From: JAFGUF01 sp040883315
GTDB taxonomy: Bacteria > Bacillota > Clostridia > Christensenellales > UMGS416
NCBI GenBank assembly: GCA_040883315.1
Contig: JBFLKU010000002.1
Coordinates: 1-10,353 of the forward strand
Length of the DNA: 10,353 nt
Direction of reading: 5' to 3'
The stretch's first letter is position 1; every line of letters starts with the position of its first letter. Of this stretch, positions 1 through 6,866 are shown piece after piece. The position numbers and the translations under genes were made by a program. The notes under the pieces were generated by a model, which was not told the origin of the DNA, searched no databases, and saw only the letters and a list, made by a program, of their open reading frames with translations.

Positions 1-60
1 AAGCAAGTGCCAGACCAACAAACGCCTTTTAGGCGCAGCTATTATTGCAGGGCTACGCCC
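1..60. other. Unidentified GC-richer tail, possible RNA or gene end
   Basis: This left edge is visibly richer in G and C than the DNA to its right and carries two short perfect hairpins: CGCCT/TTT/AGGCG at 23-35 and GGGC/TAC/GCCC at 50-60, directly before the terminator at 71-93. One plus-strand frame reads a short peptide ending at a TAG at 30-32; another frame runs through the terminator and into the neighbouring gene, so it is not convincing. It could be the 3' end of a structured RNA or the last codons of a gene transcribed towards the terminator. I do not recognise the family. Confidence 0.3.
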
Positions 61-70
61 GTTAGAGCAA

Positions 71-93
71 AACCCCCAGTTTTACTGGGGGTT
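71..93. terminator. Bidirectional intrinsic terminator
   Basis: Perfect 10-bp stem (AACCCCCAGT paired with ACTGGGGGTT) with a three-base TTT loop. It is followed by a T-rich stretch on the plus strand (GTTTCTTTGT) and preceded by an A run that gives four T in a row on the minus strand. It lies 26 bases beyond the stop codon of the minus-strand glycosyltransferase gene, so it probably ends that transcript, and also whatever enters from the left of the window. Confidence 0.85.
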
Positions 94-119
94 GTTTCTT
101 TGTATGTTTTTAAATTGAA

Positions 120-1604
120 TCATTTTGTTAGTTCCATGGGATTGGCTGTGAAGCCATACCAGGAAGGATCGATTTTGAAGTCTTTTGGCGCGCCTGCATA
201 TTTCATTTTGCCAGAAGAAATCCATTGTCTAAAGGAGGTTGTGTCGCCGCTCCAATAGCGCTGAATCACCCAGACTGTGTCTGCATTTTCTATCTCATCC
301 AGTGAATCAATCATTACTCCGTTTGGCAGAAATGCATCGTAATTGCTATAGCCGCCTGTGCCGTCTTTCTGATAGTAGAAATGCTTATTATCCGGGAAAT
401 AATAGCAGAAAGTACCAAGGGTGTGTTCGTCAGTATGCACGAATACATCATCATCCTGCAGATGGGTTTCCATATATTCAACAGCTTCATACATAGGGCC
501 GCTGAATCGATAGTTAATCGTATAATTTGTTTCTGGAATGGAAAAAGCGAGTATAATAATGCATCCTATTATAGGGAGAACTTTTTTGCCGAGGCTGCCT
601 ATTCCATATGCAATGCCAATCACGAAAAGACCAAACACACACATAATATACCGCTCCACTAGAACTGGTCTGATAATATAGGATGCTATTATGCCGGCAA
701 TTATAGTCAGAGTGTAACCGCCTATAGCGAGTAGAGCCATACGTCCCTTGCTGTCTTTTTTTATAATCTTGTATACTATTCCAAATATAATGAATGCTGC
801 TGACACATAGAATGCTATTTCTACAAAAAGAGGTGACCAATGATAGGAGAACTTGTTACTAAAGGGATATATAAACACTTTTTTTATTAAAGTGCCGTCA
901 ACCGGCGGAATCCAGAAGCTGCCAGACACCCTTTCCACTTGTAGTGCCAGCTTAAAAATCCAAGGCAGATATCCCAAGATTAATACACCGGACGTTATAA
1001 GAAAAGGAGTCAATTTCATTTTGCTGAAAATAATAGATAAGAATATCAGACCGAAAATCACCATTACTGCCAAGAGTGCATAGTAATGAGTATAAGCGGC
1101 AAACAGTGCATAAAGACCGAAAGTAATCCAATCCTTGATTTTGCTTTCTTTGAATGCAAGATATCCGTACAGTGCAGTGCCTGTCACGAAAAATGCCGCC
1201 CAAGTATACATTCTGGCTTCCTGAGACATAGAAAGAGAAATAGGAAGAGCAAAAACCAAAAATGAGTATATTAATGCGATTTTGTTGTCAAATGCACGCC
1301 TGATAGGACCAAAACCTAATGCTGCCAGTGCAGCTGTACCTATGACGGAAAAAGCTTTTAGAGCAAATTCAGAACGACCAAAAAGGGAGCTGAATATGCG
1401 AAGCATAATATAATATAGCGGCGGGTGGCTGTCAGTGCCTGTTATTTCAATAATATCTTTAAAGGAATGGTTCATAAGAGCTGCTGTATATGATTCATCA
1501 TACCAAAGGCTCTCGTGAGTAATGCCGGTAAACATAAATGCTGTGCCTACTGCCATTATAATAATCCACCAAATAATAAAATTGCGATTTGTTTTCTTAT
1601 CCAT
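120..1604 (-). CDS. GT39/PMT-like membrane glycosyltransferase
   Basis: 494-residue multi-pass membrane protein of the GT-C fold, similar in style to the glycosyltransferase family 39 / ArnT-PMT group. These enzymes usually move a sugar from a lipid-phosphate carrier to an acceptor on the outer face of the membrane. Seen in the sequence: a first membrane helix at about 10-28; the hallmark WYDES at 34-38, whose acidic pair D36/E37 sits in the first outside loop; HPPLYY at 60-65; QEARMY at 128-133; YTHYY at 171-175; further hydrophobic helices to about residue 350; and a soluble C-terminal domain of roughly 130 residues. I chose ATG at 1604 because GGAG lies nine bases upstream; an in-frame TTG at 1619 overlaps that ribosome binding site. 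The gene looks like a single-gene transcript ending at the hairpin at 71-93. Acceptor and sugar donor are unknown, and no glycan gene cluster adjoins it. Confidence 0.85.
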   Translation of the reverse strand: MDKKTNRNFIIWWIIIMAVGTAFMFTGITHESLWYDESYTAALMNHSFKDIIEITGTDSHPPLYYIMLRIFSSLFGRSEFALKAFSVIGTAALAALGFGPIRRAFDNKIALIYSFLVFALPISLSMSQEARMYTWAAFFVTGTALYGYLAFKESKIKDWITFGLYALFAAYTHYYALLAVMVIFGLIFLSIIFSKMKLTPFLITSGVLILGYLPWIFKLALQVERVSGSFWIPPVDGTLIKKVFIYPFSNKFSYHWSPLFVEIAFYVSAAFIIFGIVYKIIKKDSKGRMALLAIGGYTLTIIAGIIASYIIRPVLVERYIMCVFGLFVIGIAYGIGSLGKKVLPIIGCIIILAFSIPETNYTINYRFSGPMYEAVEYMETHLQDDDVFVHTDEHTLGTFCYYFPDNKHFYYQKDGTGGYSNYDAFLPNGVMIDSLDEIENADTVWVIQRYWSGDTTSFRQWISSGKMKYAGAPKDFKIDPSWYGFTANPMELTK

Positions 1605-1714
1605 TTTATGACACTCCAAAATTAATTCTTGTCAAAAAATTATTTTTAAAAGCAACTATAGAAATAATTTCCAACAATAGTCATAAGTTTATCAAATAAT
1701 GTGAAAAAACTCAA

Positions 1715-1742
1715 GAATTATACAGTATTATCTTTATAATTC
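1715..1742. repeat. Inverted repeat in glycosyltransferase upstream region
   Basis: Perfect 8-bp arms, GAATTATA at 1715-1722 and TATAATTC at 1735-1742, separated by 12 bases, inside the 247-base non-coding gap between the regulator and glycosyltransferase genes. The left arm, read on the minus strand, contains TATAAT, a possible -10 box for the glycosyltransferase, but no good -35 lies at 16-18 bases. It may be an operator or chance symmetry in AT-rich DNA. I saw no small ORF with a good ribosome binding site and no GC-rich terminator hairpin in the rest of the gap (1605-1851). Confidence 0.35.
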
Positions 1743-1851
1743 TATTTGAAATGAATGTACATCCTTTTTGCATTTTCAATGATAAGCAAAAACAGGCAAT
1801 ATAGTATTTAATTAAAACGAAGTATTCTGCAGATTTTTCAATGGATATATG

Positions 1852-2892
1852 CTATTTAATACTCTTGCAGCTTTCTCTAAAGAAAAAGTGGGGAGATAGG
1901 TTTTTATTCAGTACTGTTTGATTATCGTGCTTAATCAATAGAAGCAAAAGATCCAATGAGCTTTCTGCCAGTTCTTTGGGTGTAACATAAAATGAGGAGA
2001 TAGTGGGGGAGTAATGCTCAAAAACATCATTGTTTCCATACACCATAATAGTAATGTCATCCGGTATGCTATATCCTAAATCTTTGCATGCGTTCACAAC
2101 ACCTAATGCAAAATAATCATAAATTACAAATAATGCTGTTGGATGGTCGTCACCTTCAAGCAGCTTTTTAGTCATCTCGTAGCCGCCTTCAAAATTCATT
2201 CTGGAATCATCTAGAATCCATTCATCCTTAATGATAAGTGAATTTTCCATGCATGAATCCTTAAAACCCATCATTTTTAGCCTTGCGGCAAGAGATGTCT
2301 GTTTCATTCCAATCACTCCAACTTTTTTGTGACCATTGGCATGGAATAGACTAGCACATTTTTTGCCGGCAATATAGTCGTTTTCACTTACGTTGCAGTA
2401 TTTTCCTGTATCGCGGTTAAGTGTTACTATTGGAAGATCTATATCATTTTCTTTAATAAATTCTAAATCCTTATCGGATGCATTTGCTATAATTGCGCCG
2501 CTAAAACGACTGGTATTGAATTTATGTTTAAGATTTTCAAGCTCACCTGGGAAATATGGCTCAACTATAATTTCAAGTTCAATATTTTGTGCCTTAGAAG
2601 ATAGGTATAATTGGTGTATAAAGGTGCTGATGATCCAATTCATGCTATTAACATTCCAAAAAAGACCTATAACATAGGTTGGGAGCTCTGATGATGCACC
2701 CCTCAGCCTTCTGGCATATATATTAGGAGTATAATGCATCTCTTCAGCAGCTTCTTTTATTCTTTGTTGTGTACTTTTGGATATCCTGTGCTCGTCTCCT
2801 CTGCCATTTAGAACCAAGGAAACTGTACCAACAGATACACCTGCCTTTTCTGCTAAATTTTTTAGCAAAACTCCATTTGTGTTTTTTGCCAT
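1852..2892 (-). CDS. LacI/GalR-family transcriptional regulator
   Basis: 346-residue DNA-binding regulator, the normal length for the family. Residues 8-30 form the N-terminal helix-turn-helix (LLKNLAEKAGVSVGTVSLVLNG). The usual SRVLNG is SLVLNG here, with Leu at position 26. The hinge helix is near YTPNIYARRLRGA (about 56-68). The rest is a periplasmic-binding-protein-like effector domain: VIGLFWN starts its first strand, VGVIGMKQ follows mid-domain, and IPDDITIMVYGNND matches the family's IPDDIAIIGFDD segment. In this family the ligand is commonly a sugar or nucleoside. ATG at 2892 is preferred because AGGAGA lies six bases upstream; an in-frame ATG at 2913 lies before that site. The gene is divergent from the ABC operon, which suggests it controls that operon and perhaps itself. 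The ligand cannot be read from the sequence. Confidence 0.93.
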   Translation of the reverse strand: MAKNTNGVLLKNLAEKAGVSVGTVSLVLNGRGDEHRISKSTQQRIKEAAEEMHYTPNIYARRLRGASSELPTYVIGLFWNVNSMNWIISTFIHQLYLSSKAQNIELEIIVEPYFPGELENLKHKFNTSRFSGAIIANASDKDLEFIKENDIDLPIVTLNRDTGKYCNVSENDYIAGKKCASLFHANGHKKVGVIGMKQTSLAARLKMMGFKDSCMENSLIIKDEWILDDSRMNFEGGYEMTKKLLEGDDHPTALFVIYDYFALGVVNACKDLGYSIPDDITIMVYGNNDVFEHYSPTISSFYVTPKELAESSLDLLLLLIKHDNQTVLNKNLSPHFFFRESCKSIK

Positions 2893-2947
2893 ATTTTTTC
2901 TCCTAATCTTCATATAAAAACTTAAAATTAATAAATCCTATAGAAAA

Positions 2948-2976
2948 AATATAATGAAAATTCACCAGAAAGTCAA
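2948..2976 (-). promoter_or_regulatory. Probable promoter of the LacI-family gene
   Basis: Read on the minus strand, TTGACT (2976-2971) and TATATT (2953-2948) are separated by 17 bases, a good sigma-A type match. Transcription would begin near 2941, giving a leader of about 50 bases before the ATG at 2892. It is inferred from the match and position only. Confidence 0.55.
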
Positions 2977-3010
2977 GAGATATTATCAGAAACCAGTGAT
3001 TTATCTGCAA

Positions 3011-3142
3011 AAATGCGACAAAATGCTTAATTACTGCCTTTTTTACATAATTATTAGCTATTCCCACTTATCGAAAAAAATATTGACAAGAATTTAAAGA
3101 TGAATTATAATTGAAATTGCTAAAATGCTAAAACGTAAATGC
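3011..3142 (+). repeat. Four AAATGC hexamers in the divergent control region
   Basis: AAATGC occurs at 3011-3016, 3021-3026, 3123-3128 and 3137-3142. The first pair is exactly 10 bases apart (one helical turn) and lies between the two divergent promoters; the second pair is 14 bases apart and lies just downstream of the plus-strand -10 box. A regulator binding both clusters could form a loop across the operon promoter. It could also be chance in A-rich DNA. Confidence 0.35.
3083..3111 (+). promoter_or_regulatory. Consensus sigma-A promoter of the ABC operon
   Basis: TTGACA (3083-3088) and TATAAT (3106-3111) are both perfect consensus boxes with the ideal 17-base spacer. Transcription would start near 3118, giving a leader of about 120 bases before the binding-protein gene. 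A perfect promoter implies strong expression unless it is repressed, which fits a LacI-type repressor encoded next door. Confidence 0.9.
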
Positions 3143-3183
3143 AAACAAAAAATGTTTAGCAAATATAGTTGTTAGCGTACTAA
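3117..3183 (+). promoter_or_regulatory. Candidate operator cluster for the LacI-type regulator
   Basis: Right at and after the predicted start site, the motif GCTAAA or its complement recurs: TTGCTAAA at 3117-3124, TGCTAAAA at 3126-3133 and TTTAGCAA at 3155-3162. The first and third are perfect 8-bp inverted copies. TGC(5)CG(5)GCA symmetry at 3126-3143 has the central CG that many LacI-family operators carry. TTAG(4)CTAA symmetry follows at 3172-3183. Binding here would block the promoter at 3083-3111. Which of these elements is real is inference. Confidence 0.45.
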
Positions 3184-3238
3184 ATTCAAAAAAGCTGGGA
3201 TAGCAAGCTTAAATCTATATCGTACAAGGAGGAAGGAA

Positions 3239-4852
3239 ATGAAATCAAAAAGGCTTATTGCATTATTGCTGGTTGTTACTATGGTAACCATGATTTTTGC
3301 TGGTTGCAATGGTGGAACAAAGAACGAAGATGTTTCTAAAAACGGTGACGATGCACAGAACCAAGATGCAGAGAGTGTTTACAAAAAAATCAATGTCTGC
3401 ATACCAACAGATCCAGGAACACTTGCACCATGGGCAGGAGCTACAGGTGTGGGCAAAGGGGTAGTATACGCTAGTTTGTATGAAACTTTATTTGTTCTAG
3501 AGGAACTTGGCGGAGAAATGTATCCAAGAATAGCATCAGGCTATGAGCAGATAGATGACCTAACATATCGTATTTCAATATATGATAATGTTTACGATGC
3601 TGAAGGAAACCATATTACAGCTGATGACGTTGTTTTCTCATACAAAACAGCAAATGAGCAAGGAAACATGGCAACATTCCTATCATCATATCAAGATATC
3701 GCTAAAGTTGATGACTACACTGTTGATTTAACATTGAACAGCACAGCACTAGGCGGACTTATGAACACAACAACATATGTTTACATCGTAGATCAAGAAG
3801 CATATGAAGCAGACCCGGACGGAATGGCAAACGAACCTGTTTCAACAGGTCCATATAAAGTATCAGAGTGGGTACCAGGATCAAGCGTAATTTTAGTAAA
3901 GAACGATAAATACTGGCAAATACCTGAATTAACAACAACATATTCACTTCAAAATGTTGATGAAATCGAATACAAAGTAATCACAGAAGCAAGCCAAATG
4001 ACAATAGCACTTCAAACTGGCGAAGTAGACTTTGTAGCAGACATAGCACAAGCAGATCTAGAGTATTTTGGAGAAGGCAGCGGATTCAAAGTGCTGAGCG
4101 AAGATGCAGCATTGACACAATCTATGCTGATAAACTGCAGCGATGTAAGCCCAACAAATGACAAATTGCTAAGACAAAGTATTTGCTATGCAATAGACAG
4201 CCAAGCATTGGTTGACGGTGCACTAGACGGCGTAGGCAGCGTATGCATGACATTCGGCAGCCCAGTTTACGGAGACTATCTGGAAAAATGGGACGACGAA
4301 GACTATTATAATTATAATCCTGAAAAGGCAATGGAGCTGCTGGAACTATCCAGCTATGATGGTGAAACATTAACAATTATGTCATCTATGTTAAGCTCAC
4401 ACAAAATGATAGCACAAATCGTTCAAGCATATCTTTTAGCTGTTGGCATCAATGCAGAAATAGTAAACTATGATGATACACTATTCAGCAACTATAGATG
4501 GGACCCAGAGCAATGGGATATCCAAATAGCTAATAAGGGTTCAGGAGACTATGTTGCAAATATCTGGAGATATAGCTTTGACCAATCTTTCTTTGGTGGA
4601 CAAACACAAGGTTTCTATACAGATGAAACTATGCAAGAGCTTCTTGTAAGATGCCTAGACCAAACCACACACAATGCTCAAAATATGGATGCATTCCATC
4701 AATATTTGAAAGATATATGTGTAGGCTATGGCTTGATATACGGCAAGAGCAACTATGTATATGTTGATTCTATCGATACAGTTGTTATAAATCCACAAAA
4801 CGCAGTTATTCCTGGAGCATGTACATATGCTGAGGACTTTTCAGAAAAATAA
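3239..4852 (+). CDS. Substrate-binding lipoprotein of a peptide/nickel-type ABC importer
   Basis: 537-residue extracellular solute-binding protein of family 5 (the SBP_bac_5 / OppA-DppA-NikA group), the capture component of the importer encoded downstream. A lipoprotein signal peptide ends in the lipobox FAGC, with Cys23 the predicted lipid-anchored residue, followed by a polar acidic linker to about residue 48. Typical family segments are ITADDVVFSYKTA (126-138), VSTGPYKVSEW (201-211) and LLRQSICYAIDSQALVDG (310-327). The ribosome binding site AAGGAGG at 3226-3232 lies six bases before the ATG. Codons favour A-ending forms such as ACA, GCA and CCA, consistent with high expression but not measured. 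The gene sits first in the operon behind a consensus promoter and is followed by a hairpin, the usual way to make more binding protein than permease. Ligands of this family include oligopeptides, nickel, metallophores and, in some bacteria, oligosaccharides; the ligand here is unknown. Confidence 0.93.
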   Translation: MKSKRLIALLLVVTMVTMIFAGCNGGTKNEDVSKNGDDAQNQDAESVYKKINVCIPTDPGTLAPWAGATGVGKGVVYASLYETLFVLEELGGEMYPRIASGYEQIDDLTYRISIYDNVYDAEGNHITADDVVFSYKTANEQGNMATFLSSYQDIAKVDDYTVDLTLNSTALGGLMNTTTYVYIVDQEAYEADPDGMANEPVSTGPYKVSEWVPGSSVILVKNDKYWQIPELTTTYSLQNVDEIEYKVITEASQMTIALQTGEVDFVADIAQADLEYFGEGSGFKVLSEDAALTQSMLINCSDVSPTNDKLLRQSICYAIDSQALVDGALDGVGSVCMTFGSPVYGDYLEKWDDEDYYNYNPEKAMELLELSSYDGETLTIMSSMLSSHKMIAQIVQAYLLAVGINAEIVNYDDTLFSNYRWDPEQWDIQIANKGSGDYVANIWRYSFDQSFFGGQTQGFYTDETMQELLVRCLDQTTHNAQNMDAFHQYLKDICVGYGLIYGKSNYVYVDSIDTVVINPQNAVIPGACTYAEDFSEK

Positions 4853-4919
4853 TTAATACAGAAGTGTATTATTAACTGCAAAGCAAAGCACTACTAATAA
4901 TAGATATATTCTAATATAA

Positions 4920-4961
4920 AAAAATCCCCGTTAGGGAAATATATCTCTTTCGGGGATTTTT
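4920..4961 (+). terminator. Intercistronic hairpin, likely partial terminator
   Basis: Perfect 11-bp arms (4920-4930 and 4951-4961, core ATCCCCG/CGGGGAT) enclose a 20-base loop; the right arm ends in five T. It lies between the binding-protein gene and the first permease gene. It probably stops part of the transcription, or protects the 3' end of the binding-protein mRNA. A second, weaker 7-bp hairpin (TAATACA/TGTATTA, 4854-4871) follows the stop codon directly. Only a weak promoter-like pair (TTGAAT at 4972, TATTAA at 4996) is seen after it. Confidence 0.75.
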
Positions 4962-5026
4962 GAATAATTAATTGAATGAACAGAATCTATTTTAATATTA
5001 AGTGCTACGAAAATCTGAGGTGAAAA

Positions 5027-5977
5027 ATGGGAAAATATATACTGAAAAGACTTATTATAATGATTCCTGTTGTTCTGGGAGTTACGATATTGATTTTTAC
5101 AATCATGTATTTTACCCCGGGTGACCCAGCAAGTATCATACTTGGACCAAATGCTTCTCAGGAGCAGCTGATGGCAAAAAATGAGGAGCTTGGACTGAAT
5201 ACAGGATACTTCGAAAGACTATTTAATTATATTAAAGACTTGTTTTTTAGATTTGACTTTGGAAAATCATATATAAACAACCGAAGTGTTTCGGGGCAGA
5301 TTTTGGAGCGCTTTCCGCGCACAGTCACTATTGCCTTTTTAAGTGTAATTATATCTTTAGTAGTTGGAATACCACTGGGAATAATAGCAGCTATAAATCA
5401 ATACAGCTGGAAAGATAATGCATCTATGCTGCTTGCTTTAGTAGGCGTATCTATGCCGAACTTCTGGGTAGGATTGCTCCTCGTAATACTATTTGCACTC
5501 ACACTAGGCTGGCTGCCGCCGGGAGGTATTGGAGGGCTAAAATTCTACATTCTTCCATGCATTGCAACATCATTAGGTGGAGCTGCAAATATTGCAAGGC
5601 AGACTAGATCCAGCATGCTAGAGGTAATACGTGCAGACTATATCGTGACAGCCAGAGCAAAAGGACAGGTTGAAAGAAAAGTAATATACAAACATGCACT
5701 GAGAAATGCATTGATTCCAATTATAACAATAGCAGGTGCTTCATTTGGTATTTTGATAGGCGGGACATTGGTAATAGAAACGGTTTTCTCTATTCCGGGG
5801 CTTGGCAGCTATATGACTGCTGCAATAAGCAATCGTGACTATCCTGCCATCCAAGGCTCTGTAATATTCCTTTCCATTTTATTCGGATTGGTAATGCTGC
5901 TAGTAGATATACTATATGCATTCATTGACCCGAGAATAAAAGGACAGTACCAAAAGAATAAAAAGAAGGGAGAATAG
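5027..5977 (+). CDS. ABC importer permease, DppB/OppB type
   Basis: 316-residue inner-membrane permease of the BPD_transp_1 family, first of the two subunits that form the import channel. It has the N-terminal helix at about 8-30 followed by the family's TPGDPA (30-35), a long external loop to about residue 98, then five more helices at about 99-123, 133-158, 172-189, 235-255 and 276-300. The EAA-type cytoplasmic loop that docks on the ATPase is at 204-231 (DYIVTARAKG...ALRNALIP), with the conserved glycine at 213. FSIPGLG (254-260) and DPRIKG (301-306) are typical of the DppB type. GAGGTG at 5017-5022 is the ribosome binding site. The next permease starts two bases after the stop, so the two are probably translationally coupled. 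Confidence 0.95.
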   Translation: MGKYILKRLIIMIPVVLGVTILIFTIMYFTPGDPASIILGPNASQEQLMAKNEELGLNTGYFERLFNYIKDLFFRFDFGKSYINNRSVSGQILERFPRTVTIAFLSVIISLVVGIPLGIIAAINQYSWKDNASMLLALVGVSMPNFWVGLLLVILFALTLGWLPPGGIGGLKFYILPCIATSLGGAANIARQTRSSMLEVIRADYIVTARAKGQVERKVIYKHALRNALIPIITIAGASFGILIGGTLVIETVFSIPGLGSYMTAAISNRDYPAIQGSVIFLSILFGLVMLLVDILYAFIDPRIKGQYQKNKKKGE

Positions 5978-5979
5978 AG

Positions 5980-6852
5980 ATGGATAAAACAAATAAAAAA
6001 ACAGCAAAAAAGACTAGTCCATTTCTTGAAACCTTGAAAAGGCTGAAAAGAAATAAAATGGCTATAGCGGGCTTGATAATCATTGTTCTGCTTGGTCTTG
6101 TAGCTATCTTTGCACCTTGGCTTAGTCCATATAAATTTGACCAGACAGATATAAAAAATACATTTGCTGCCCCTAGCTGGGAGCATCCATTTGGTACAGA
6201 TGAACTAGGAAGAGATATATTGAGCCGGATAATGTACGGTGGAAGATATTCTCTGCAAATAGGAATAATATCTATAAGCACCAGTTTAATAGTCGGAATA
6301 ATGGTAGGATCAATCGCCGGATTTTACGGCGGAAGATTTGACATGGTAATAATGCGGTTTCTGGATATCTTTCAGTCGATTCCAGGCTTAGTTTTGGCTA
6401 TTGCAGTATCTGCTACTTTGGGACCGGGATTTACAAACTGTATTATCGCACTGGCGATAGGTATGGTGCCGGGATTTGCCAGAATGACCAGAGCTTCGAT
6501 ATTAAACATCAGAAAAATGGAGTATTTGGAAGCGGCAACATCGATAAATGCAAGTAACTTTAGAATAATTTACAGGCATGTAATTCCTAACGCTATTGCT
6601 CCGCTTATTGTTCAGGCAACAATGGCTATTGCAGGTGCTATATTAGTGGCGGCTTCACTTAGCTTTATTGGTCTTGGCGTTCAGCCCCCTACACCGGAAT
6701 GGGGAGCAATGCTTTCTGCCGGCAGAGGATACATACGAAATCACCCGCATCTGGTAATGTTCCCTGGCGTAACTATTATGCTGGCGGTGCTTTCCCTGAA
6801 TATGCTAGGTGACGGACTGAGGGATGCTTTAGATCCTAAACTTAAGGATTAA
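5980..6852 (+). CDS. ABC importer permease, DppC/OppC type
   Basis: 290-residue inner-membrane permease, partner of the preceding DppB-type protein. Residues 1-26 are a basic cytoplasmic tail, the first helix is at about 27-47, and HPFGTDELGRDILSRIMYGGR (69-89) is the DppC hallmark. The EAA loop is at 181-209 (EYLEAATSINAS...HVIPNAIAPL). At residue 190 the glycine expected in EAA(3)G is Asn (AAT at 6547-6549), an uncommon change in the segment that contacts the ATPase. The C-terminus (GDGLRDALDPKLKD) is ordinary for the family. The ribosome binding site AAGGGAGA (5966-5973) lies inside the end of the previous gene. Confidence 0.95.
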   Translation: MDKTNKKTAKKTSPFLETLKRLKRNKMAIAGLIIIVLLGLVAIFAPWLSPYKFDQTDIKNTFAAPSWEHPFGTDELGRDILSRIMYGGRYSLQIGIISISTSLIVGIMVGSIAGFYGGRFDMVIMRFLDIFQSIPGLVLAIAVSATLGPGFTNCIIALAIGMVPGFARMTRASILNIRKMEYLEAATSINASNFRIIYRHVIPNAIAPLIVQATMAIAGAILVAASLSFIGLGVQPPTPEWGAMLSAGRGYIRNHPHLVMFPGVTIMLAVLSLNMLGDGLRDALDPKLKD

Positions 6853-6866
6853 GGAAGGTGCAAAAT

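Noticed and set aside
7..258. Plus-strand reading frame of 83 codons at the left edge
   Set aside because: It reads through the hairpin terminator at 71-93 and into the convincing minus-strand glycosyltransferase gene, has no ribosome binding site, and its product looks like random sequence.
1605..1619. Upstream TTG start for the glycosyltransferase
   Set aside because: The TTG overlaps the GGAG ribosome binding site that serves the ATG at 1604.
2893..2913. Upstream ATG start for the LacI-type regulator
   Set aside because: It adds seven residues not typical of the family, and AGGAGA lies between it and the better-placed ATG at 2892.
3126..3143. CcpA-type cre site
   Set aside because: The symmetry has a central CG, but the arms do not fit the 14-base cre pattern (TG and CA are two bases too far out on each side).
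5839..6281. Minus-strand reading frames across the permease junction
   Set aside because: They lie opposite two clear permease genes, have no ribosome binding site and show no family resemblance.
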